Notes: generated by a model from the sequence alone, not told the origin. DNA of 64,000 nucleotides from Eonycteris spelaea (GCA_003508835.1 PUFA01000285.1:620001-684000), one strand, 5' to 3'; numbered from the stretch's first letter, positions 11,721 through 25,140 are shown. Program-made: numbers and translations.

Positions 11721-14700
11721 CATCCCTATTTGTTTGAGTGAAGCAGCCCTGTGTGCCTACTGCTTGTGCCCATGTGCCCTCTGTATCACTGCTTAGCCCT
11801 CGGCTTTCCCCTTAGCCCACGTATTCTGAGAGAGCTGAAGCAGTACCTGCGTTGCCCTCCTCTACTCCTAGTCTGGTCTGCTGTATGGAGGGCAGAGCAT
11901 CTGTTTCACCTCAGGCTCGTGCCCAGTGCCACCTGCAGAGATGGCCCTGTAGGCAGTGTTTAGTGGGTTCATGAACTGGGTTCTTTCCAAGTTGTCTACT
12001 AAGGCATCCAATGGATGAGGTCCATCTTCCTCTGTGATGTTTGTGTAAGCATGCCCTGACTGTGTGAGGAAAGGGAATCACAGGGGTATGAAACACAACT
12101 GGGTCCAGCTATTCATGGCATCACAGTAGTGGTAAGATAGGTGGCAGCCCTGCGCCATTCTGGCTCCCTAGAACTCCTCTATCAACACGCGTGATTATAA
12201 TGTTGCCCTGAGCTCTCTCTCCTGTTTACCTAAAGAAAGTTGTTCATGTGCATTGCTGTCTTAACTATTATTAAAGGCAAATTTCTTGTCGTGGGCATCA
12301 AGCTGATTGAGATATGTCAGCATGTTTGGACACCCTGGCTAAACTGGGTGGGTTTATAGACAAGAGTGACCATATCATTAATCTTCCGCATGGGGACCCT
12401 TGACAGAGTGAAAGGGGCATTATTAACAACCTGGTCAGGACAGCAGGCGTAAATAGGGACTGGCCTGGCAAGTGGGTTTCTTCAGAGTTGAGGATGTGCT
12501 TCGGAGGTTGTGTTCTTCCATGCCCCTCACCTCAGTCCCATCGTCTGCTCCCACCCCTCCAAACCCCTGCATACCCGCTTGCTTATGACTGTGCCTTTGC
12601 TTACTATTTCTTCTGCCTGAGACCACCACCCATCCTTCTAGTGTCAGTGTGCAACACATGACGGGCTCCTCCCCCTGCAGGTGCATCTGGGCCTCAGACC
12701 CCTCTCTTTGAGGGTGGGATCTCTAGTTGGAGTCTGAGGCAGCTCTCACATGTGCTCACAGAGTGAATGTAGTTATTTGATGGGTCAGGTGCTGAGACAT
12801 ATCACTGCCTTCCCAACCAAACCACGGCCAAAGCCCCAACCTGGGCCTTGCCGATATGTCCATGGTGGTCCCATATCTGCAGCAGGACAGGAACCTGCCC
12901 CGATGACCCTGGGCTTTCCTAGGTGTAGCCTTCAGAGTCTTGTCTCCCAGGAGCCCCAGGCCTGGCTGGTTTCCCTAGTCTGCAGGGAGACGAGGCCTCC
13001 CAATTGGGTGAGATTGGGAGGAGGTGGCTCTTCCTCTCCAGGAAGTGGGGCACTTGCCATCTGGCTTGGAGGGATCCCTTAGCAGAGGGATTATCCTCTT
13101 TTTGCCCATGGGCTGGTGGCTGCAGGCTTTGGAGCGAGCAAGGGCAGCGGGACAGTAGGTGGCGCTGTGGGCAAGGTGAGGTGCTCTCCAGACTCCACTC
13201 TCAGGACTGAAGAGGTGGTAGTGAGGGAAAGACAGGTGGGTGTGCTCCACAGCCTGTCCTGCCCCTCACCACCTTCTGCCCTGCCTGACAACCTTTAGTG
13301 TGCATTGGTTGTGCTGCCTCAGTTTCTTTCAGATCTCTAGCCAGAAATCAGTTGGCTCATTTGGGGGTTTTTCATGGGATTCCTACAGGTGCCAGAAAGC
13401 TGATCTTACAGATGATTCTAGCTAAAGCAAGAGAACTAGGCTGGCACTAGGAGGGAAGTCCAGGTCCATCTCCTGTGTTCACATCCCCCTCTGGGCCTGG
13501 ATTTCTCCATCTGAGGTGTGAGGTCCCATCAAGCTCTGAAACACAGGCACCTATTCACTTTACCAAATCCGACTCTGGGGTGGCTCTGTGCTGGCCCCAG
13601 AGGAACACATACCCTGTCCTCCTGGAAGTGATGCTCAGGCCAGCAAGGTAAGATTGGATATTGGAAGTGCAATCTAAAAGTTGGAATTTGATTAATAATA
13701 AAGCTCTCAATTAGAGAATATATTCAGAAGACAGGTGATGAGGGCAGGTCATGAGGCTTCATGGTTGAGGGTTGCTCAGGGTCTGCTGACGTGATGGCTG
13801 GCTTTGCAGAGGAGCAGCAGGCATGGGGGCGGAGTCAAGAGTCGAGAAGACCAAAGTAGGGGTGATGTATTTGGAGAGAAGGTGAACAGCAGGCCCAGGT
13901 CCCCTGAGGGAGGACCTTGAATGCTGGCCTACAACCCTGATTGTCTGCTACAGCCTGGCAATGAATATGAGTATACCAGTGTGTGTACATGTGAGTGTGT
14001 GTGTGAAAGTGTGAGTGCGAATGTGTTATGTGGGCATGAATGTGAATGTGCACATTTGAATGTACATGTTTGTGTCAGATAGATGGGGCAATTGGGACGG
14101 GGGCGTGAACCAGGCTGTCTGAGACTCTCGTCCCATCTGGCTCAGAAATCTGGCACCCAGGGCCTTGCTACTTACCCACTGGGCTCTGAGCTGGTGTTCC
14201 TGGATCAGAAGACATCTTCCTCTGCCAGGGCATGTATTGCGTTTGTGGGAATGCTTAGCTGGGCTTACTGATGTAGCCTGTGGCACAAGAAGTGTTTTTC
14301 TCTGAGCAGAGCTAGCCAGCTGCCTGAGCCTGAGAGCATAGTGCTCTTCTAGCTGGCTGGCCACTTGTCCCTTAAAACTGCTTTCACCTAGGGCACTGAG
14401 CACCTCCTGTCCCCCACCCCTACCCCAGCTGTTCTACAGAAACTAATGGGCATGTCTGGCCTCAGCTCATGGCTGGGGACAATCTGCTCCTTGTCACCAG
14501 GGACCCTACGTTCACCTCCCCTGTCCCTCGATGTTGGCTCAAGGGCAAGATGTTCCTGGTATTCTGTGTGTATGCGCTTATATGAGCCAGGGAAGATACA
14601 GATGAGTGTTTTAGCTGTAAGCAGCCCTGCCTACCCCTGCAACTTGTCCTCCGAATGGAGAAGCCATACAGGCAGCAGCAGCTCTGTGGGACTGCTGGCA

Positions 14701-15354
14701 GCAGCCTGGCAGGGGAGCCTCAAGCCATCGGCAAGGGCTAACTTTAGAATCTCAGTGTCTGGGCAACATGGTGATAAAGTGTATGTGGCACCTCAAACTG
14801 GGTCAGCTCACAGTCTCTGCCAGGATCGCTTGGAGTGGCACAGTTAAGGACAAAAGGGAGGGAAGCGAAGGAAGGCTCTCTCCCCACCCAAGCCTAGGCC
14901 CAGGTGAAACCCTGACTGAGCTGGTTTTCTTCCATCAACTCATTCTTCCCCTTAGTTCTCAATATTCTAGAGGTGTGTTTGAGCTTTCTTAGAAAGTTGA
15001 TGCTGTGTGGGGTAAGGTCTGAGCACGTCTTCCTGTGGTGATTGATTTTGTGTTCTGGCCTCTACAGCATCGTGAGGACCTTAAATACCATGTGTGGCAT
15101 AAACGTGATTGAAGCTCAGTGGGTTTGGCTTCTGGCTGCCTGGTTTGGTGAAGATGATCGTGGGGTCCTTCCTGCACTAAGGGGGCAGGGCAGCATTAGA
15201 TTACCTCCTCTTTTCTTGTGTATTCTCAGCACATTGTGTCTTCTTAGACCTTTCTGTAGGGCCTGTGGCCTTCAGGTTAGATGAGTGGCTTGAGAGATTA
15301 TTCATTACCTGGACCCATCCACTCACCTCCATAAGTTACCTGTAACCTGTAACC
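11721..15354. other. Intron, unassigned
   Basis: Mostly unique G+C-rich sequence, with the GT-rich tract at 13976-14075 and MIR-like hints near 13440-13560. Frames of up to 133 codons are present on both strands but none resembles a known family. Confidence 0.5.
13976..14075. repeat. Degenerate GT-rich tract
   Basis: Irregular gtgtgtacatgtgagtgtgt-type sequence, an old decayed microsatellite. Confidence 0.75.
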
Positions 15355-15690
15355 TCCTGCCCTTCCCATTCTTCAGATGCAGGCTTCCCTCTCACCCCTT
15401 GCCTTTGTATATGGTGTACTCCTTCTTCCTGGAAGGGCCTCTCTTCCCTCTGTCTGGCTACCTTTCATTCCCCTCACAGGCCTATGCTTGTACTTTAACC
15501 AGTCTTCCCTGAGTCCTGACCCCAAGCAGGCATGGCTGAGCACCTCCTTAGTGCCTCCCCAAGCCTGCTGCATTGCTAACCCACAGCTTTGTGAACTCTG
15601 TTCGTTGTGAGTTTATGTTTCACTTCCTCCCTTAGATTGAGGACTAGGGACCATGTCTTGGAGCTGAGGGCAGAGCCTAGCCTGGTGTTG
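15355..15690 (+). mobile_element. L2 3' region
   Basis: ctccttcttcctggaaggg, ttaaccagtcttccctgagt, and agattgaggactagggacc with catgtcttg follow the L2 3' end in order. Confidence 0.75.
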
Positions 15691-15959
15691 GAAAGGATGG
15701 ATGGAAAGGTGTAATTCTTTTATTGAGGATGAGGCCTGGGCGGACTGGGGAGCAATGGGCCGGGCAAGGTCGTGCCTGCCTTTTTCCATCTGTGAGGGGG
15801 CAGTAGGTCCTCTTCTGGCCCCATGAGTGCACCCTCAGGAATTAATGAGATGCATCTGGGAGCTTTAGCGGCCTGGGGGCTAGCCTGGTTGTGCTCTTGG
15901 CTTTGCCTCTTCTCAGGTCTTTTGAGCCCAGCTGAGATTCTGTGGAAAATTTTCAAGGC

Positions 15960-16095
15960 TTGGGTTTTTACCTCTTTTCACTGCTAACTTGCTCTGTGAC
16001 CTGGCAAGTCACTTTACTTCCCTGGACCTTCATTGCCTCATCTTTGGTCTGGAGAAATAGCCTTTGCCCTACTTTCCCCATGATGTGGCAGTGCA
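15960..16095 (+). mobile_element. MIR fragment
   Basis: tctgtgacctggcaagtcac, ttcattgcctcatctttggt: the MIR core motif in forward orientation. Confidence 0.75.
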
Positions 16096-17603
16096 ACTGT
16101 TGGGGTGGGGGGGATGGGTGCAAAAAGGTTTGGAAACATGAAGTGCCCAGTGTCTTATTTGGCTCAAAGGAGAAGCAGCTGTGGGAGCCGCCTGCCTGCA
16201 GGCCCATCCAGAAGCGCTCTTGCATCAGCGGAAGCTCCCAGAGGCTTTATCTTCTCAGCCACTTCCCCAGCTTCAGGCCAAGTGCTTTCACTTCTTCCAG
16301 GATCTTATGCCCAGAAAATGTCTGCGGCTTAGGCATACATCTTGGAGAGTATTTCTATAGCTGGTGACCCCTTCCTCATAGCTTGGAGTCAGGAATTAGT
16401 CAGGGAGAGACACTGAGATTTGGGAGATGGATGGGCGTGCACGTTGTACACGTTGTTGGCCAATGCTACAGGGCCATGCAATGCTGGGTGATGTCGGGTC
16501 CTCCAGTGTCATGGGTGCTGCTGCCAGGCTGTGGAGTTCTGGTTTGCCAGTTGCCCAAGAGGCAGCCCCATTCTTGCCACCTTTGTCCCCAATTCCCAAA
16601 GTGGGGCTTAGCCAGGTTCTAGAGACCCTGGATGATGACCCATTACATTTCAGGGAAGGCTTCTATGCTTGTGTTGTTGCCATTCCTGAGAGAGCAATTC
16701 TAGTAATTTATTCGAAAGAGGGGATGCCAGCATTGGCCTGGGGTGCTAGGCTCCTGAGGTTTTGGTGACCAGAGAGTTTGTTGGGAGTTGCCAAGGTGTG
16801 CACTGAACAGGGGGCAGAGGTCATGAAGAAAGGCTGGACCCAAAGCTGAGCAGCAGCCCAGCCAGAAGGTCTTGGGCAAAGAGGAATGGTGGAGAATCAG
16901 GCCACCTGATGGAAAATGGGAATTAGGAGAGGTGTAAGTGTTGGTGCAGAGGGCGGGAGGTGGAGCCTGCAAAATTTCCCACCTGTAGTTTCTAAACTCA
17001 GGTGCCTATTGTCTGAGGCTCTGGTCCAGCCTGAAAGGTCAGCCCCTATACATGGGTACAAGGCTCTGTGGGTGTACTGGCGATCACCTGCTTGCTAACA
17101 CACCTTTGTTCCTTTTGTTTTGTCTGTCCACCCTGTGCTGAAAATGTTCTGAGGTGGGCCCACTTGTGCAGAGAAGTGGAAGAGGGGAGACCACACCACC
17201 CTCCTCGCCACTGCAGCATGACAGTTGTGCTGACCCTGGCTAGCCACAAAATGGCCACGCAACAGGGGTGAGGTTCTCCTAGCTACCAAGGCTGTGCTCC
17301 CGGGCAGGTGGGCCTGGAATAAGGAAGGGGAGGATGGCGGGGACTGTGAAGGCCTCTCCTCGGCCCCCTGACTGGATGAGTTATTCTTCCTCAGGGTTAT
17401 TCTGAGGCGTAGAAAAGAAATATGGAGTGGAAAGAGGGTGGCATGCTCTAGGCCCATAATAGGCATCACCCTTAATGCATGCATATTTGCCCTGGGCACC
17501 AAATTAATAACAGGCGTGAAGGCAATTTGTAAGCAATAAAGCTCAGTGCAAGTGGACGGGGTTATGTGATTTTATGCTTTGTAATAAATATATATTTGTT
17601 TTA
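16096..17603. other. Intron, unassigned
   Basis: Unique sequence. The block 17500-17600 is AT-rich with gtaagcaataaagctcagtg and no repeat assignment. No gene seen. Confidence 0.5.
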
Positions 17604-18300
17604 TGTCCCAGTTCCTGGCACAGGCTTCCTAAAACCCTTGGAATTTCCTAAGTGATGAGAGAGATCAAGTGTTATGTTAATGAGGTGACTTTGGAAAGCC
17701 CCTAGGTCACCTAAAGGTGGGGCTGGTGGTCCTTGGGGCCAACCATGTGATTAGAAGGTTGGAACTTTCAGTCCAGTCAGGGACCTCCAGAGTGGTGGGC
17801 AGAGGAGCTGAAGTTTGATTCAGTCACTGATGGAAAATAAATTAATCACACCTCCATTAAAAACCCAAAAGGACAGGGTTTGGAGACCTTCCTGGTTGGT
17901 AAACACATGGAGATTTGGGGAGAGTAGTGTCTGGAGAGAGTATGGAAACTCTTGGCCCTTTCCCCTTACCTTGCCCTATGCATCTCTTCCATCTGGCTGT
18001 TCCTGAGTTACATCTTTTTCTAATAAACCAGTGATCCAGTAAGTAAAATGTTTCTCTGAGTTCTGTGAGCACTCTAGCAAATTAATAGAACATGAGGAGG
18101 GGGTGTGGGAACCCCCAGTTTATACCTGTCAGTCACAAGCACTGGTGACAACTCGAAATTGATATTGGTGTCTGAATTGGGGTGAGGAGACAGTCTTATA
18201 AGACTGAGGCCTTAATCTTTGGGATCTGATGTGATATCTAGGTAGATGGTATTAGAATTGAGTTAATTGCTTGGTAGTGTTGGAAAACACACGTTGTAAG
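17604..18300 (+). mobile_element. LTR, copy 2 of the same family (more complete)
   Basis: Begins TGTCCCAGTTCCTGGCACAG and includes aaaacccaaaaggacagggt, ccttgccctatgcatctctt, a polyadenylation signal AATAAA at about 18022, ctgagttctgtgagcactct and gaattgagttaattgcttgg. Same orientation as copy 1, 8 kb away. No internal retroviral region lies between them that I can recognise, so these are two separate solo LTRs rather than one provirus. Confidence 0.68.
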
Positions 18301-19544
18301 TTATTATTAATGTCAATTTTATTTGCCCATGAAGTTTTAATTGCCTTTTTGGCTATGCTTTTATCTCAGCCCCAAACTTGCCCTTTTCCTGAGTTGTGCC
18401 CTGGCACTTCTGATCCTGTCCTGGTAGTGAACTTGGTAGGAAGTGGAGCCCATGTGGTGATCACATACTTATGAGGGGATGAGCATGGTGAGAGGGTTTG
18501 CCCAGCACATGAGGAGGGGCTACGTGCTCAGAGAGTGAAGGGCTCCCTCTGGCTCCCCTGCCTGCTGACATTGATAGTTATACCCACAGGGATTGAGGTG
18601 TTTTTCCAGAAGCCCACTGCTGTCCAGGAGAGTCCATGCCCACCTGTGTGTACCTACCCCTTCCTGCTGGACTGGGCAGCTCAGGAGGCTGGTTGTCTAT
18701 CTGCTTGCTAGCTTGGTGACAGTCACCAATTCCTGAGAGCCGCAGCTAAGTGCTGTGTGTTTACCAACAATTGGCTTGGTCTTTCAGGAGGTGTCCCAGC
18801 AATTTCGGGGTCAGATTTGTGCAGAGGGCCCTGGAGAGCCCTCAGGGGAAGTACTGCCTGGGAAAGGCAGCTTGCTGTGCAGAGATTCACCTGCCATTCC
18901 CAAACACTTGTAAAAGGGCATAGCATTTAAGTTATTTTCCCCTGGATGGGACCATCTGTGCTGCCTCTGGGACTTGTCTGCCTACTGGGGTAGAGGGGTG
19001 CTCTCCCTGTGTGGAGCATGGAGCCCCACCTCACCAGCTGCTTGTGCCGGGGACTGAGTCTGTCCTGCCTGCTGACTGTGGCCTCCCGCCCCTGATGCTC
19101 ACCCTCACTCAGCTTCTTTCCTGTTGCTCCAAAACAGATCAGGTATGCTTTTATAAGGTGTCAGAGGCACTAGCACCTATTGAGGTTTTCTTCCCTTAGC
19201 ACCGAAGGACGTTGAAGAAAGGAGTGACTGTTAGAGTTGTCTTCCGCGTAGCATCTGTCCCTTTTCAAGGAGGGTGGGAATCTTGGACGTGGTCACAGGC
19301 AGTGTGGGTGAGCGTGCTGGCATTGCTCTGTTCTTGGCCTATCTCCCCACTAACCTTTGAGAGCAGACTGAGGGGTTTCTGCCTGCAGGGAAGGGTCTGA
19401 AGAACCCTGGGTAGGAGCAGTGCCCGCCCTCAAGGGCGCACTCCGTGTTGACTGTCAGGAAAGTGAGCATTATTGTCATCACCACCACCACCACCACTGA
19501 TTGGATTGGATTTGGTAGAGCCCTGGGGAAGTCAACCCCAGGTT
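18301..19544. other. Intron, unassigned
   Basis: Unique sequence with only the CAC tract at 19479-19498 standing out. Confidence 0.5.
19479..19498. repeat. Short (CAC)n tract
   Basis: tcaccaccaccaccaccact, six or so CAC units, in unique intron. Confidence 0.9.
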
Positions 19545-19625
19545 TTTCAGAAGAAGCAGCTGAGCACCAGAGAGGTTGCTTGACCTGCCCGGGTCTCACA
19601 GCTGGGAGCACACAGCTGGGCCTGG
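19545..19625 (-). mobile_element. MIR fragment
   Basis: gcaccagagaggttgcttga, ctgcccgggtctcacagct: reverse MIR core. Confidence 0.65.
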
Positions 19626-20144
19626 CAGCATCATCCATCCCCGCCCCAGGCCACCCCTCGGAGGGCTTGCCTAGGGCAAACACAGCCCTAAATAACAGCA
19701 TGACCTGGCTCAGATGGGGCAGAATGCAAGGGCCTACTGGCAGAAAGAGGCCCTTGGAGCACATGTTGAGGATCTGGCCCTGTGGCCCCCTTGCCCTGGA
19801 GCCTGGGTTGCACCTGTGCATCTGCTCTGACTTCTTAATAGCCTGGCTTCCTGGCTGGTTATGTGCACTGCCTGTATCAATATTATAACTGCACTTGGAC
19901 TTCCTGTGGGCAGAATCTCACATGGGATTGCCACGAGGAGCAGCCACCTAGAACGGATGCCCTGCCTGGGACAGGGTGGATTCAGGTGTCCTCAGGCTTG
20001 TCCTCAACCTGTTCAACCCCAGAATCCCAGCATAGTCAGGGTCCACCTCCCCCGCCCTCCTCCCTGCTCAGATTCACCAGGCTAGTGGAGGGGGACCTGG
20101 GCCTCTGAGCATGAAGAGCCTGTCTTGCTCATGATATCTCCTGG

Positions 20145-20270
20145 CCGAGGGGCCTGGGCAAGATCTTTGGCTTTCTGAGCCTCGGTTTTGTCATCCATAA
20201 TATAAGCATGGCAGTCACGGTCTCCTCGATATTCTGAGAACAGGACAAGATCATGGATAAAACAGTGCTG
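20145..20270 (+). mobile_element. MIR fragment
   Basis: gggcaagatctttggctttc, gagcctcggttttgtcatcc: forward MIR core. Confidence 0.7.
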
Positions 20271-20439
20271 GGGCTTGCTCAGCAGTTGTCAAGCTCATCT
20301 TTTCTCTCTTCTTGGCTCTCAGTACTTACTGTCAGCTTCACGCCTCTCAATTCCTTGTGGCCTGGCTGACTTGGGGCTTCTGTTATGGAATTGTCCTGAG
20401 GTTTTAGTCCTTTGTGGTGTGTTCAGGCAGGGCAGCAGG

Positions 20440-20680
20440 GTCCTACCACCCAGCTTGGGATCTGACTGCCTGTGTCCAATACGAGGCTGGCTACTGACCA
20501 CAGACCTCAGGCAAGGTCTTTGCCTAAGCTCCTTTCCTCAGTTTCCTCATTTGTGAGTCAGGTTCACTATGGGCTCTATCCTAGGGTTGTGGTGAGATTA
20601 ATGAAATCTACATGCAGCACACAGAGCAGTGCCAGGTGCAGAGTCAAAGCTAGATAAGCGTAAGCCGTTGTTTGGGTCCT
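20440..20680 (+). mobile_element. MIR, nearly full length
   Basis: ggcaaggtctttgcctaagc, cctcagtttcctcatttgtg, gggttgtggtgagattaatg and agagcagtgccaggtgcaga follow the MIR order through to its 3' part. Confidence 0.82.
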
Positions 20681-20959
20681 GTCCAATTGGCGCCCAGGAA
20701 ATGTTTGGTGACTGGGCTGCCCGCTGGTCCTATCTATCATGTGATTTGACTGTGGTCTGGAGGCGGGGGTCAAGGAAGGAGGTAGAGAAAAGGAGGAGAC
20801 AGAGGGTGCACACTGGTTCTGGCCTTTGCTGGTCACACAGTGTATGGCTGCTAAGTCCTGGGAATGTGCCCAGTCCCTTTGCTCTCTTTGGCTGCGTGTG
20901 GTTTTTCGTCAAGGGCCCACTTGGTCACAAGGTCCTCGTGAGAATTCAGTGAGTTGTTT

Positions 20960-21095
20960 CCTGTGCAGGGTTTGGAACAGTGCCCATTCGTGAGTGCTCA
21001 TGTGGATGTGTGCTGTGGCCACTCTGGAGCCCCATCCTCAGATTGCACAGAGATTGTGCATGCTCCGTAAATGTTGGTTGAATAAATGAATGAAT
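20960..21095 (+). mobile_element. L2 3' terminus
   Basis: gcatgctccgtaaatgttgg then ttgaataaatgaatgaatag is the hallmark L2 3' end. Confidence 0.75.
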
Positions 21096-23589
21096 AGATA
21101 TTATGCCCTTCCTTTCACTTCTGTGCTGTGAGTTCTTTTTAAAAAGTCTGCTGAAATCACACTGAGTGATACTGATGAAAAATTGCAATGAAAGGGCTTC
21201 ACTTGCTTGGGCCCAGCTTGAAGCCAGCTCCCCCAACTCCTGCTGACAGAGCATCATGGCTGTCAGAACATGTTACTGCATGGTTAGCCATATGCAAAGG
21301 TGCCATATCTATGCCTCTGAAGCCTACTACAGTTCATTGTAATGCAGGATGAGGATGTTTACATCTTTCAGCCTCGTCATCGACTATCAAGCATGTCACC
21401 TGTTTACTGAAGGATGGAGGCCCTGCTCTTACACCATGATTGGTGGCAGAGGTGAAGGGGTCCAGATCTCCCAGTGCTGTCTCCTTATACTGAAAGCCAA
21501 ACACCTCTGCACAAGCTGTGTCTGTGAAAGAAGCAGATAAGAGGAGATGTTGAAAGCACCTGGGATTGCTCTTGGCTTACAGGATCCTGCTACAGGGCCT
21601 CCTCCTGGCTTGGCCTCAGCCTGCCTCTTGGGTCCCAGGTCAAGTGCCCCCTCCCATGGAAGACTCCATCCAGTCTGGAGTTGGGTGTGTGTTGGATAGG
21701 TGGAAGGGAGGAAGAACCAACTCTCCTAAATGCAACCCATTACCTGCTGTGGGTTACGGCATCTTTCAAAACAGGCAAAGGAAATAAAGAGAACCAAGGA
21801 GAGTTGTCCATGTGAGAAGTTTCTAGATTTTGCTATACTTCCTAAGTAGAAGTACAGAGCGAGAAGAGAAGGAGTCATGAGCCTCACTTTGTTGAGTAGC
21901 TGATAGTGAAGGATGTTGTGGTGAAGGATGCTGGGCCGGAGGTGGTTCTCCCAGGAGAGGCCACACAGTGAGATGAAAGGGCAGGGGAAGGGCCCTTCCT
22001 GGGCCTGGAGCATTTGTGAGCTTAAAGGTTGCATAATTAGGGATGCTCCAGTGGGTGAGGGAGACAGGAGTGGATTTCCTTTGAGGAATCTCTGAAACAA
22101 AATCTGGGACCGCAGTTGGGAAAGGTGCTTTCAGTGTGTGGAATGAATTAGCCTATGCTCGCTCCTCCAGTGGCTTCCAGGGATAATTACAGGTGAGAAA
22201 ATGGAAAGTCAGAGCATTCCCACAGCTACGCCCTGGACAGTGCTCTGAGCTGCTACAGCTGCCTGTTGGGGCTTCCACAACCGATTTCCAGGTGGTAGGC
22301 AGAAGGAAATTCAGGGGTCTCTCTTTTTAGGGTCTGTTGGCACCCTGACCCCTTGTTATCTGGCTCCGGATCTAACATGAGGCTTGCATGGAGGGTGTGT
22401 GCTGGGGCCCTGAGTGCTTGGTCCTGAAGACATAGTGTGGGGATCTCACAGCCTTTCTAATCCCCAGCCTGCCAGGTGCCCTCACACCTGAACAGAAACC
22501 TACATACTGGTTTCTATGAAGAACGGGTCAAGATTGGGGTTTCTGGAATTGGTGAGTGAGGGGCTGGGATCCTGTAGCCTCCGAGCTTCAGCATTTCCTC
22601 AGGCCCACAGACGGACAGGCGGTCTGGAGCAGTGTGTTCAGAAGACACTGTTCCCTGCGCTCGGATTTGACACCTTCAGAGACACCCCTTCCCTGGGAGC
22701 TTGGAAAATCAAGTGTGAGATCCAGTGGCCTAATTTTAGACCTTGGGTCTCCATGTCAAAACAGCAGCAAGATAATTAGAATGATAGAAAAGAGCAACGA
22801 CAGCCCAGCTTGACCCCTTGGTGAGTGTGAAGCGAGCACATTTCTGCTGGGGAAGGGAACGTCCCAGGGCAGGGCTGCTGCAGCTGCACTCCTGCCTGCC
22901 CAGAGTGGGTGGGCTGGCTGTTGAGTTGCCCATTTTACCCCGAAGACAACAACAAGTGGCGCTGCACTCATAGGTGGTGACGTCCACCCCGGGAGACAGA
23001 AGACCAGGCACACTTGAGAATAACTAGGCAGATGCGTTGACCGTTGGTCCAGTACTTTTTGGGAGGAATCCAGAAGTTTCTCATCAGTGAACTTTACAGT
23101 TTTTAGTGAAACTTTAAATGCCTTGAGTTGTTTTTGTTTTGTCTTTTAAATCACACATATGTTTTTCCTAAACTCACACATGGTGGCCTTGTCCTCCTCA
23201 GCTTTGGCACGGGGCCCAGAGCTCCTCTTGGGCCACTGGGATGCGGGCCCCCTTGCCCCTGCACTAGTGGCCCCAGACACTGCACTTTTCGGAACTCTAC
23301 CTCGTCAGCTATTGTCTCACTGCCCCTGGTGCACTTGTCCCATCGCCCTCCCAATCTGCCACTTGTCTGCTGGTCACACAATCAGGCATGTCATCCTGGG
23401 ATGCAGGAGTAAGCATTCCCATACCAGCCCTTGGCTTGGATCTCTTGAGAGTGGAGACCTTTGAAAAGCTGCATAATGTTCATCACTTCAAAGGTCAGTG
23501 ATCAGTCTCAGCTCCTGCCTCAGGTCCCTGCCTTCCTAACGTAGCCACCTGTCCCTCACCCCTGGGGACAGGGCTAATTTGTTTTTAGT
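21096..23589. other. Intron, unassigned
   Basis: Repeat-poor unique sequence. The longest open frame is about 124 codons on the minus strand (22100-21726), without family resemblance. Confidence 0.5.
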
Positions 23590-24195
23590 CTCTCTGCAGT
23601 TATTATGTTTAAAATTTTAAATGTTAAAATAGGTAATAGATGTGCATGTTAAAAATTCAAATAGTACCAAAAGACATATAGTGAAATTGTCTCCCTGACC
23701 TCTTTCCCCTATGCCCCCTTATCAGTTTCTTGGGACCTTCCTGAGATATTCTCAGCACGGAAGATCATCTGTGCATATAGACTTCCCCTCCTGCATTCAT
23801 GGCAGCCTCTGTGCATCCCACATTTTTTTTCTCTAAAAGCAGAGGATGCTGATCTTAGAAAAATAATGGGAACTAACATTTATAAGTGTTTCCTAAGTGC
23901 CAGACCCTGTTCTAATTAACCTTATAACTAGCTCTCAGTGGATTTGGGTGGTTATTTGCTTTTGTATTCACAAATCTACTTCATTATTTTCAGTGGTTGT
24001 GTAGAATTCCACTGCATGGATGTCCTATAATTTTTTCTTCGTTCTCTCACAGATGGACATTTAGTTTGTTTCAGAATTTTACCTCCATAAACGGTGCTAA
24101 AGTAAATGTTCTTATACTGCTCATGTGCACACATGGATAAGTAAGTGCATGTAAGATCTGCTTCTGGACCCAGAATTGCTGGGTCAGAGAACCAG
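23590..24195 (-). mobile_element. Old L1 fragment(s), antisense
   Basis: At 23620-23720 an L1M-like tract (aaaaattcaaatagtacc; ctccctgacctctttcccc), and at about 23990-24190 another with ttccactgcatggatgtcc and aattgctgggtcagagaa. A MIR-like tract (taagtgtttcctaagtgccag) lies between them near 23885. Borders are approximate. Confidence 0.6.
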
Positions 24196-24939
24196 TGTGG
24201 GTGTGACTGTGAGGGAGATTGTCAGGGAGGCAAGTGTGTTTGTGAAGGCTCAAGATACCATGTCCTAAATCAGACTGCCCTATTATGGCTTGTGCTTTTT
24301 GATCCCTGAGCGCCATGGGGGACCCTGAACCATGTCCCAACTATTCATCTACAAAGCCAACAGGGGCGCCTGTTTAAACTCAACCTGATCAATGACATAG
24401 GAAAGCTGTATAAGCTCATCCCCAGAGAGATCATCCTGTAGTAGGCAGAGACTGTGCTGTTCTGTCTTGTCCCTCCTTTGAGTGACAGAGAACCATAAAT
24501 GTCCCTGTCCTCAGAAGTCATGGGAAATGTTCTGGTGGGTGAGGGGATTAGCACAGAACACGGTATTTTGAACCCAGGCTGTTTGTACCCAGTGAGAAGA
24601 GAGAGTCCCCGTGCCCAGCGCTGTCCTCTTGGCTGTCAGAGTCTGTTTCAGGAACAATCGCACCATACTGTGAAGGGGATTGGGTTTCTGTCAGGACACT
24701 GCCTTTTTATGTTCCTCCCTGCTGCTAGGCAAGTTAGCTCCCCACCTTGCACTTGCTCTGCCCCGCTGCCCTCTTCACAGTCTCTGAGAGGGCGAGGGCA
24801 TGGCATGGGTGCAAGGGGACTTGGTGGATCTAAGGGGGCCTAGTGGCGTGCGGGGACTGGATGGCAGTGCAGACACATTGTGGCCGTGCGGCTGTGACGC
24901 GGACATGCCTCCCTCCCATCTGCTGGGCTGGCAAGCTGC

Positions 24940-25140
24940 GAGTCCTCAGACCCAGTAGAAGAGCACTGCTTTTGCCCAAGGAATGGGTGAATTGCCTCAG
25001 CTGTGGTAACAAATGGACTACGGGTCCAGGAGGTGTCACCCTCAGTGGAGGTGGCTGCAGGCACATGAGGACTCACTGTGCTGCCTTTGCGACTTCTCTG
25101 GAAGTCTAAAAGTATTCCAAAATTAAAGTTTATTTTAACA
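24940..25140 (+). mobile_element. Probable old L1 3' terminus, sense
   Basis: Contains gtggtaacaaatggactac and ends in tattccaaaattaaagttta, both like sense L1 3' ends. Strongly diverged. Confidence 0.42.

Noticed and set aside
13835..14053. His/Thr-rich minus-strand open frame
   Set aside because: It is the GT-rich tract read antisense, not a histidine-rich protein.
10040..17604. A provirus between the two similar LTRs
   Set aside because: No reverse-transcriptase, protease or envelope-like frame was recognised between them, the copies have different internal structures, and the intervening DNA reads as ordinary intron with L2, MIR and MER5A.
19339..19821. 160-codon minus-strand open frame with a run of Val/Val codons
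   Set aside because: The valine run comes from the CAC microsatellite read antisense. The frame overlaps MIR sequence and has no recognisable domain.
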